Assembly (NCBI GenBank): GCA_027575765.1
Contig: JANBPT010000502.1
Location: 1 to 33,235 of the forward strand
Source of the DNA: Tieghemiomyces parasiticus
Taxonomy: Eukaryota > Kickxellomycota > Dimargaritomycetes > Dimargaritales > Dimargaritaceae
DNA length: 33,235 nucleotides
Direction of reading: 5' to 3'
The translations under genes and the position numbers were made by a program. The first letter of the stretch is position 1; each line of letters starts with the position of its first letter. The notes beneath the pieces are model-generated. The model did not search any database. It saw only the letters and a program-made list of their open reading frames with translations, and had not been told where the DNA came from. This document shows positions 21,822 through 31,050 of the stretch, piece by piece.

Positions 21822-24027
21822 GGTGCTGGAGCAAGGGGGGGGGCGGGCGGATGGGGGAAGGAAAGGCAATAGAGAAATTGAATAGAGAGTCGAAAAAGGT
21901 GCACGGCCAGCGGATAGCAGGCGGACGCCCTAGCGACCAAGCGAGTCGAATGTCGAAGTAGTGCAAAGCCCGGTGCAGGAAAGGAAGCGTGAGCGAAGGG
22001 CCGGAGGAATGAATGTTGCAGAGCAAAGATAGGGAGGGGCTGGACAGCAGGGTGACGTCAAAGAATGGAGAGCATGCGGTGACCCGTTCGGAGCAAAGGG
22101 TTTGGGATGCAACGGGTAAGAAACGGAAAAGAAGTCAGTGGGGCCAGAGAGCCACCGAGTTGCACGGATAGAGGTCCCTCTAGTGAGTGGAGTCGTCGGG
22201 CGACAATCCGCCTGGTCACATGGAGGCTGCCCGCTACGCCCAGGGCCCACGGGCCAAGGGGGTGCCCATGGCGGCTGATAGGGGCGTAGAGCATGGTGTG
22301 GCGGGCACGGCGGGTCGTAGGAGTGAAATCTAGACGGCATGTTGCTCTACATGGCTATAGACCTTAGCGGCCAGCAGTACGCGTCGGCCACGACGAAAGG
22401 AGTGGGGTAGAAGCGTCGTGCGGCGGTAGATCTCGTCTGGGCGTGGGGGTATACCCGAGTAGGGTTGGCCGCCGGGAGGCCTCACCAGTGCCGTACTGAA
22501 TAGCCTGCCACGTCACCAATAACCTTGGCGGCGACGGAGACGTTGGTTTCATCGATACTTTAACTCCTGCGTCGCGGACCGTTAGCTCATATGCCCGCTC
22601 ATATACCAAAACGACACTGCCAAGATTTATTCGTAATAAATCGGCTGGTTGACTGGTACCTGGTGGAAGCTAGTAGCACGAGTGTGCGGTTGGGCCAAAG
22701 CCGGGGAAGGGGACCTCACGTGGAGGACCCGGGTGCCCTCCATACGGACAAATTGGCTCCATATAGAGGGGTGCACTTGGTAGTAATAGGTCAGGCGCAT
22801 TGGGAATACCGGTCCTGCATGTCCCATCCACTGGACAAGGAAGTGATGGAAGTGGAATGCCCGCATCCGACTCATAACCATGGAAAGCCCCCCTTGGATC
22901 TAAGCACCAAGGATTGCACGCAGTTGCGGTCCGAAATGGGCGCTCAGCTAGATATTGGCCATCTCACTCTGGTATCTAGATAATCGGTCTGTTGCAGGGG
23001 CTATCGCCGATATCTGTACACTGACACCGTTAAACCCTCAATCAGAGCGCCTCAAGTTGCTAAGCATTTCGGGATCATGTCTATAAAGCCATATGATCGA
23101 TCTCTTATCACCATGAGCACCCCGTGACCGGACGCAAGGTAGTTTAGCCGGATCTGTCCTAACCCGCCCCCCCTTCAACTCGGTCATCGCCACAAATGCA
23201 GTGCTCACCTCCCCAGTGACCGCTCCACAGTGTGCGCCGAGGTGCTCGTTGTACGACTCTACCGTGTTCTACCTTGTATCAGCTGCCCCCGCTCTTCCAC
23301 CCCCTGATTCTCCTCTGTGCCTTTGGTCACGATCGATAACTAAGCAAGGATGGGACGGTTGTGTTCAGCCATACGACCTCGTAGCTAGATGCGGTGGCGA
23401 AACACCTTGCCTTCCACCGATCTGTCCAGGTCATTATAAAGGATGAGGGAGAAAATAGGTGACGTCCTATCCTCATGAGACCCTAATGGTAGCACACGGT
23501 GCGCCCCTGCGGTTAACTCAGGCTACAGGCTGCTTATCGACCCCCACTACAGTGTACAAGGACCGGGAAACACCGGAAGGGCTAGGAGACCACACTGTTT
23601 TAGCAGAAGAACGGTCACACCTCTATTCAATGGTCGCACCGTTCGCCACCGTCAAGCTCGATACTTGAAATGATAGGTCCGACGCATTGTGTGGGTCATA
23701 CGAAGCGGCAGTCGAGAGACTGTGGCGACGGCGTCGTTACCATCCTATATACAAGGATGTTAAACCATCGGCGTGGACGACTCAGTTCTATGGTGCGGAG
23801 TAAGGGTCCTCCGCTGCTTATATTCGGGCAGTGAAGAATGGGGAAGGCCGCTCATCCGTTACATATAAAGGACATGTACCCTCCACCACCCCGCTGCTTG
23901 TTTATCTCATTATGGTATCGCTAGCGTTCGCTGCTAACGTTCCGTGCTCTGCTCTCTATCTGCGGCGTATGTCCCTATTACACCCACGCTTTCCTTGACT
24001 TTGTGTATTCATTTGTATACTAGTACC
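21822..24027. other. Spacer between divergent genes
   Basis: About 2.2 kb lies between the hydrolase (-) and the F-box gene (+), so it carries both promoters. The first 500 bases are GC-rich, with a G9 run at 21835-21843 just upstream of the hydrolase ATG. A 130-codon plus-strand frame at 22591-22983 shows no domain or signal peptide and overlaps a minus-strand frame of similar quality. I call no gene here. Confidence 0.5.
23864..23870 (+). promoter_or_regulatory. TATAAAG, candidate TATA box
   Basis: TATAAAG lies about 160 nt upstream of the F-box gene start codon, a distance similar to the TATA-like sites before the secreted lectin-like genes. Positional evidence only. Confidence 0.35.
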
Positions 24028-25512
24028 ATGAGATTCTCATCACTATTAGTCCTAGCCGTTATGGTTCTGCCGAACCTTACTTACGGAGTCCCTACCGTCG
24101 ATTTTCTTTCCCGCTTACCTAAAGAAGTTGCCGAGCAGGTCGTCAATTTCATTCCATCTACGCAGCTGGTGGCTCCCCAGCTTGTCAGTAGGACCTGGCG
24201 GCGCACCATCCTGGACGATCAGCGGGCCGAGCTTCACCGGGTAAGACTATGTACGCACTATCTAATGCTTAGGCCTAGAATGCCTACGCTCTCTTCATGA
24301 CACCGCTATTCCATAGGTAGTTTTCGTCTAACCCTCGCTATGCTCTTGTTCTCCTTTTTTCCGTATTAGCTCATTATTCAAGAGCGGCGTATACTACGCG
24401 GGTTTATTCATGAAATGAACCTAATGGACACGTCAGACACAGAGAGGGATAGCGAGTCCGATCCTGTAAAGTCTCTTCTCCGCCGTGTCGCCCTCCTTAT
24501 CAGCGATAACGACCGCTCAATCTGTGTTAATCAGTACCGACAGATTATCTCTACGCTTCGTCCTTTTATGCGCAGCGTTTTTTATCAAATTAGCATTATG
24601 GGCAAAGCGGCGGCGGCAGGTATAACCCTTAACGATTCTGCCGACGTCCCGACCTTAGCGCAGAACGAATCGCCCAGTCGTACTGGAGATACAGTAACCT
24701 CGATAAGCTCTCTTGTTGAAAACTTTCGTACCGATTTGCATGTCATTGCCGATGGGAGCAGCCTAGTAAACCTTGACCACCCGACCTGGAAGTCTCTGCT
24801 TACTCGGACCGGCCCGCTCTTCTACGCCCTACAGACCAGTCAGACCGACTACCTGTTTTTGTTCACCCGTTACATCGCCAGCCGTGCCTTTCAGGTGGCC
24901 TTCCTGGCAGACACGGATAGCTGGATTCCCGATCAGCATTGGGAGCTGGCCGAGATCCTTGAGGACCCTAACGCAGCTTATACGGTCCACAATATCCGTA
25001 ATTCCGACAAAAAATCACCAGCCGACCTATCCCATGACCCAGAGACGCTTTATAATTACGACCATCGTCTCAAATCCAAACAGCGCTTCATGGATAATCT
25101 AATTTCTTCATTAGTTCAGTCGGTAGTGGTCAGTTTCGCCGCTCGGGATGACGCGGAGGCCCTGGTAAGCTACACGTCCCAAATCGCCCGCTTACCCGCC
25201 GTGAAAAATCGCCCATCTCTTCACAGCGTTAACCTCGAGGTTCTTGCCATGGCGGTCAGCCTCCAGACCTCGCAATTGGCTATTATGCAGTTGCTTGCGA
25301 AGCGCACGTTGAGCCCTCCTTTAGCAATCGAGGTCGCCTCTAAATTCCAGGAATCACCGGCCGAAGCGGCGGAGCTGTATAGGAAAAAGATGGACGCCTC
25401 GGAAATGCAGGGTAGGCGCGTGTCTTTGCCCGACAAGAACGTACTCCCCATCATGATCCAAGCCGATGGCACGCTGGTCGCTAAGGTCTACAGTCCTGTA
25501 GAGCAACTGTAA
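24028..25512 (+). CDS. F-box-like protein with N-terminal signal peptide
   Basis: Exons are 24028-24240 and 24370-25512; the 129-nt intron (GTAAGA...TTAG) is phase 0. The protein has 451 aa. Residues 1-20 are a textbook signal peptide (MRF, hydrophobic core, LTYG). An F-box-like motif follows at once at 28-64: LSRLPKEVAEQVVNFIPS then LVSRTWRRTILDD, with the usual LPxEV, LVSRxW and trailing basic residues. F-boxes normally bind Skp1 in cytosolic or nuclear SCF ubiquitin ligases, so a secretory leader is unexpected. The remaining 380 residues are mostly predicted helical, with no leucine-rich repeats, WD repeats or kelch motifs, and no transmembrane segment. The in-frame ATG at 23944 would extend the protein by 28 residues but would bury the signal peptide. 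Only one cysteine occurs in the mature part. An alternative is a non-cleaved or mis-modelled leader. Confidence 0.78.
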
Positions 25513-25516
25513 TAAA
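25511..25516 (+). terminator. Polyadenylation signal overlapping the stop codon
   Basis: AATAAA starts inside the TAA stop of the F-box gene (25510-25512), giving TAATAAATAATC. Several T-rich stretches follow within 70 nt. If used, the 3' UTR would be very short. Confidence 0.4.
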
Positions 25517-26152
25517 TAATCAGTTTGTATCCCCTTCAATACATTTCATTCTATAGCCGTTGTATATTTTTAGCTTTTTACTATTTGTGTATGAATTCGA
25601 CAAGAATAGTCATATTCTGTCATTTCAAGGTAGTGCGAGTTGATGATATATATAGTGTACTGTATCGCAGTGCTCTTTAACCTGCTAAGCTGCGACCTCC
25701 TGATCCCACCACTTTCCCTCCCCGCCCGCGAGCCGCAGCAAAGTTGACCTAGGCGGACTTCAATTTCTGCCAACACTAGTCGTCACCCAGTTTCTACGCT
25801 GATCCCCTCTACCCCGCCATCAAGAGTGGGAAAATCAACTCCGTCGGGAGGGTGGTGATTATGCTCTCATTAATACGCGGGAGTGCCGAGGAGCCCTAGC
25901 CGCTCTGTTCGCACCACACAATCCAAAGCGCAGTCCTCGCCCCTGCCTCGGGGGACCCAGGGAGGCAGATGAAGGAAATTCTGCGATAGCGCCACCTGTG
26001 GTTTAATGTTCCCCATCCTCATCTTTCTCCCCATCGCCTTTGCCCCGTTCGTCTACCTACGCCGCATTCGTATCCCTGGGTTCATCCAGGGTCTCCTCTA
26101 ACAAAAGCCCACACATTCTCCACACCCCCACCATTCTGTAAATCTCGCCACC
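25517..26152. other. Spacer upstream of the ArfGAP gene
   Basis: The first 170 bases are AT-rich 3' flank of the F-box gene. From about 25680 the sequence is C/T-rich and ends in a pyrimidine-rich leader (CCCCACCATTCTG...CGCCACC) before the ArfGAP ATG. No TATA, and no gene apart from short frames. Confidence 0.5.
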
Positions 26153-28661
26153 ATGGAGAAGGGCCCGCCGAAAGCCGAGACGGTGGAAATCTTCAGGAAG
26201 CTGCAGTCGAAGCGCGAGAATAAGGTAGGTTACCTCGACTGGACGACACCATGGGTCGCGAGGACCATGGCGGATGACAATCAGTTGCCAATGACTTGAA
26301 ATCTCCAGCCTCCCGTTCGAAAGTAGCGCTCACCGCCTCCGCGCACTTTCTAACCTCTACACCAACCACCATCCTGCCCTATTGCTCCAATACCCGCCTT
26401 CTCCCGTGTCTACCTACAGCACTGCTTCGACTGTCAAGCCAAGAACCCCACCTGGTCCAGTGTGACCTTTGGTGTCTATATCTGCCTCGACTGCTCATCC
26501 GTGCACCGGAATATGGGTGTCCACATCTCCTTCGTCCGGTACGTAGGTCCCTACCCGCACATGTACTACAGTCGGTCAGATACTTGTGGGTCTGCCATAT
26601 CCCTCGTCCTCATTGGTGTCTGATTATCCGATGCTAAGTCTCATCTATATAACGTCTCCCCTATCTACATTCACCCGGATCCCTCGGCGTCACCGCAGAT
26701 CGACAAATCTGGATTCCTGGTCCTGGGACCAGCTGCGCGTGATGAAGGTTGGCGGTAACGCCAACATGGCCACCTTCCTGCGGCAGCACGGAGGGCGCGG
26801 CGATTTCAAAGACGCTAAGGCCAAGTACACCAGCCGTATTGCCGTCCAATACAAGGATAAGCTGCAGAAACTTGCCCAAGCCGACGCCAAGCTGTAAGTT
26901 GACACGTACCACTTGATCGCGCGAGAGAATCACTGCCGTAACCTACTGACTTCAGCCCTATGGCTCGACAGTACCCTCATAGGCCTAACCTTACTCTTGT
27001 TAATTTCGCCGAATCACCTGAAATAATCGCCATACCCTCTACCACCCGCAGCTACCCCGGGCGGATCGTGATTGGAGCTGAGGTGTCTGACACGCCCACT
27101 CTGCCTGTCGAGACCGACTTTTTCTCATCGTTTCAGGCCACCCCAGCGACGACTCCTGCTGCCACCGCACCCGCCGACCTAATTGATATGGGCACTGCGG
27201 AGGCCGTACCCGCCTCACCTGCGGAACTTCCCGCCAGCCCTACCAAGCCGGCAACGCCTACCATATCGCAGACCGTACCTTCACGCACCACGGCCCGCAG
27301 CATCACTTCGGCGCTGCGCGCCAAGTCCGGTTCCTCGAGCTCCCTTGGCAAGAAAGGTCTAGGTGGCGCCAAAAAGTTTGGTACCAAGGTCAAATCGCCT
27401 ATTAACTTTGATGAGGCCGAGAAACTCGCTGAGGCCTCCCGGGCCGAAGAGGAGGCATTTGCAGCGACGGTCTCGGCCTCAGCGCGTACGTCTAATGCGA
27501 AAAAAGACGTGTTAGTTCCTCGCACCGAATCGACACCGGCACCCTTGTCGTCCCGCCTAGCCTACCAGAGCGCGGGTTCAGCCGTCGCGAGTAAGAGCGC
27601 CGTGTCACAGCCCGCCGCGGAGTCCAATGTCGACCGACTCGGCATGGGATTCGGCCGCCTCGGGTTTGGCGCTGGCGTAGGCGATACTGCCCGTCTGGGT
27701 ATGGCCGGAGGGCAGTCCAGCAACCCGCGCACCGGATTTGGTTCCGCGGGCGGTACCACTCGTGACGAGAGCAATGACGACGCACCCACCACCGCCCGCG
27801 ACCGCTTCGGCAAAGCCAAGGCCATCTCTTCGGACCAGTTCTTTGACCGGGAACCCGTGACCAGCTCGGCAGACCAGGCGCGTTTGGGCCAGTTCCGCAA
27901 CGCTAAGAGTATCAGCAGCGCCCAGTACTACGGCCGTGACGAATCCCAGTCGGCCCGATCGCGGTCAGGCAACGACGACACCGGCCTTGATTTTGATCTC
28001 AATCGGCTGGGCAGCGCTGCCAGTGAGATGGCCCAAGGTTTGCTCAGCCATACGGGCACTGACTTCGATGGACTCAAGGACGCCCTACAGAATAGCTCAG
28101 ATAAGGTGAGTGGTACATTTTATCGGCTACTGAATATCATGTGCGAGAGGTACAGTTCCTGGTACGGCGGGAAACGGTAGCGCGTTCCCATAACACGGTT
28201 GTTGGGACGCCGCTTTACTGCACTCGCTACCATTCGGAGAATCGGCCGAAAGGGATTTGACTGGTGACTGCTCTCCGCATGTATCCCTAACTGACTGACA
28301 CCGTGACACCCTTCTATCCGCCTTCTGTACGCGTGGCCCAGGTTTCGAGCTACCTGCGAGACTTGCAGGTAAGTACAGGTGCGATCAAGTGAGGCCTTCA
28401 CCGTAGACATCACCCGATGGGCGTCTGATATTAGACAAACGATAGGGATGTTGATCGTATCTTACATGACGAGCGATGGTTCTTAGGTTCTGGCCCCCCT
28501 GTTTTGCGTAGCTTTCCAATACGGTGCCACAACGAGTACGGTCGGTCTACCGCGCTTGCACATGTATTTCGAATACCTTTATTGCTAACCTGACTACCTA
28601 ATCTACAACCCCGATGCTCCCACGCGCTGCTGCCGGCACGCAATAGGACCGCTATTCGTAA
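26153..28661 (+). CDS. GLO3: ADP-ribosylation factor GTPase-activating protein, Glo3/ARFGAP2-3 type
   Basis: It stimulates GTP hydrolysis by Arf1 and acts with coatomer in COPI retrograde traffic (Golgi to ER). Exons are 26153-26224, 26420-26538, 26699-26893, 27052-28105, 28342-28368 and 28647-28661, giving 493 aa. The ArfGAP zinc finger is [17 protein letters not shown] then [12 protein letters not shown] (C-x2-C-x16-C-x2-C), followed by the GAP arginine in SFVR and the [14 protein letters not shown] segment. Glo3-type ISS repeats are present: [10 protein letters not shown] and [12 protein letters not shown]. The last two exons are tiny (27 and 15 nt) but recreate the family's C-terminal signature LRDLQDRYS before the stop, so I include them. 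Exon 4 could instead start at 26956, adding 32 residues; I prefer 27052 because it yields [10 protein letters not shown], typical for the family. The middle is low-complexity (Ala/Ser/Gly). No damage is seen. Confidence 0.92.
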
Positions 28662-30639
28662 GTCGGGTGTGGAAACATCATAGACGTGTTCCGCCCAGAT
28701 ATAGCTGTGACGAAACACCGCTTGACTGGCATCGCCATTCGAGCTCATGCCGTCTACGTCGTTTTGATGTACAACCTCCGGGCCTCTGGATGACGTTAAC
28801 TCTAATGAACTGAGTCAGGTGGAGCTTTATTGAACGCGGGCTCACCTGGGGGGAGGGGACCGAGGCCAAATGGTTGCACATTTAGAGAGTTAAGTAACGG
28901 GTGGTATGGGAGAGCACAGGACGCCGTGAGGACAAAATTAAGGGAAACTTATAACTGAACAGAGAGGATGGGTCAGGGCTGTCCCTGGCCCTCTTCTATG
29001 CCCTCTAAATAGTGTTTTTCATCTTAACCCTACAGGCCTGGTAGTTGGTAGAGCGCAAAAGTTGGGGGCAGATGGTGATCTGAAGATGGTGAGTCATGGT
29101 GGACCACCTCCAGTCCCTCCGGCACATAATTAAGCTTACGCCAGTTGATGATTAGTGCTGCCAAACGTGACAGGTTAGTGAAGGCGCCACAGGGGGATCG
29201 GACTTAATTACTCAAAAAGTGTTGGCGGGTTTTATTGAATAGTTCCCTGAAAAGACTATTTCATTTAATTATCACTTTAATGAATTCCTTGATCGAGATA
29301 GGTTTTCAATTAGCCGCCACTGAAAGTTATTTCCTGCATATAACCATTGGCCTTGTTAAAATTATATTCTTTCTATCGGGCTGAAGAGGACGGTTTGCTG
29401 GGACGATAAAAGTAATCAGCTTCAGCAACAGAGCGTAGTAAAAGTACGGAAGGTAGTTATGTTCAGGGTTATCCTAGCTCAGGCGCAGGCTTCCAAGGGC
29501 GAAACTAAAAGTAGCATCCGGATAAGTGAAGATAAGGGTTGCAATTGAACGGCCAACGTCATAAGGTAATTGAGGTCGGTAAGGCCTTCCGTGGTGTTCC
29601 ACAGTAACCCCGGGCAGTTCTCTCAGAGAAGCCCCAAGGTCCATCTGAAGAGGTGCAGGGGTCCACTTTTTGGTGAACCGGACGCCCATTTACATATATA
29701 TTGCTAAGATTAACCGGGGTATATCAATCTTGATAGGGTATTGATGCCATGAGCACCTCTGGTACTGTAGGTCCTGGCCGTTGTTTTGGGCAACCCCTGG
29801 TTGCATCCCTTATAGTGGGGCTGCATCTACAAAACAGGTATTGAAGAATTTAGTACAAATAGCTAAACTACAAGATCATCCAACATGCACACAAGAGTGT
29901 ACATCACGCATTGACCATGCACTCTTTCATAATGACTGCGGTCCTTTTTGGCTGCTCCACTATTCACCACTGAGGTTGACCACATACTCTTGGTCAAATT
30001 AGCCCCCCACTCTACCCCTGATATCAAATATCTCCCCCCTTAGGTGTCCTTGAGAGGTACAGGCCTCTCTACCATTGACAGTTAAATACTGGGCGTTAAT
30101 ACGGTAAGCTTCGAAAAGTTGCAGCCGAGCATCCCACAACCCAGGGGGATGAACAGCTGAGGACTTACTTAAATGGAACCTGATCCCAACTGTTAGCTAT
30201 GATACATTCATCCTGGTGTTCACCATACTCATTGGATAATTCTTTCGCCTTTTACTAAAGAATTCCGTTTGGTGGGCACGCCTTTAGCAGGATTAGACAA
30301 TTTTTCTCCTGACTACCTTTCGGTCGAGTGGAGGTCAGATCCAAATTTAACAACAAGTAACAACCCCTCACAAGCAGCAGGTCAGAATACCCTGGCAAAA
30401 GCCCTATTATTGGTACAGGATAAGGCTAAGTTTGTACTGAGGCTGCTGCAAATCAGGGTGACAATGCGTATAGGTGCTTTGAGTGGTAAGATGTATTGTC
30501 TTGTTTAGGCACAACCGCCCATGTTAGATCGTTTGCTGATATTAGGCCCAAGTCTAATACCATAACCAATAGGCTATTCTACTGTCACAGAATGCATGGT
30601 TCGGAAATAGTAGACTTGGACTGTACCTTGGGATAATCT
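28662..30639. other. Spacer with possible decayed repeat
   Basis: About 2 kb follows the ArfGAP gene. The part from about 29150 to 29700 is AT-rich. No frame shows a domain. The N-terminal two thirds of a mariner transposase would be expected between about 30000 and 30640, but I could not recognise its helix-turn-helix part, so it is either deleted or too decayed to see by eye. Confidence 0.45.
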
Positions 30640-31050
30640 AATGTGGTGGTTCCTAATCACCACATAGAGTATGGGCTGAAGCCCATGGTCCAGGCTTGGG
30701 TGGAGGTCTGGACCGTCACCCCCTCACAGCTCTACCATGATAATGCACCACCATATTGCACTGCAGCTACCCAGGCCTACATTTCCACCTCTTAAATCAA
30801 ACTTCTTCTGGCTCCTCCTTACAGTCCAGACCTGGCCCCCTTGTGACTTCTGGCTGTTCAGGAACATCAAACAGCAGCTGAGGGGTTAGGAGTTCACCAC
30901 AGTGGAGGTGGTCATGGATACCTAGCAATTGGGAGCTAGCCAGGTTCCAGCCACATGACCTTAGAGTCTGCTATGATAGCTGGATAGAAAGGGCCTGGCA
31001 AGTGGTACAGAGTAACGGTGATTATAGTAAATATACATCATTTAACTTAG
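30640..31050 (+). mobile_element. Decayed mariner (DD34D) transposase fragment
   Basis: Conceptual translation shows the C-terminal half of a Tc1/mariner-superfamily transposase. From 30730 one frame reads LYHDNAPPYCTAATQAYIST, then a stop, then APPYSPDLAP. After one frameshift near 30836-30842 it continues PCDFWLFRNIKQQLRG, then a stop and EFTTVEVVMDT. After further stops and another shift comes CYDSWIERAWQVVQSNGDYS (from 30969), matching the family's C-terminal W-x-R...G-D-Y pattern. Counting the stop as a residue, 34 residues separate the Asp of HDNAPP from the Asp of PCDFW, the DD34D spacing of mariner. At least four stops and two shifts make it dead. I found no convincing terminal inverted repeats or TA duplication. 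A 7-bp perfect inverted repeat (ATGGGCT/AGCCCAT) lies at 30671-30686. Confidence 0.82.

Noticed and set aside
22591..22983. 130-codon plus-strand frame in the spacer before the F-box gene
   Set aside because: No recognisable motif, no leader with a good start context, and an overlapping minus-strand frame of similar quality.
26956..27051. Alternative 5' part of ArfGAP exon 4
   Set aside because: It is in frame and has an acceptor (TTCAG), but the 32 added residues do not resemble ArfGAPs, while the acceptor at 27050-27051 gives a family-like junction and a more typical intron length.
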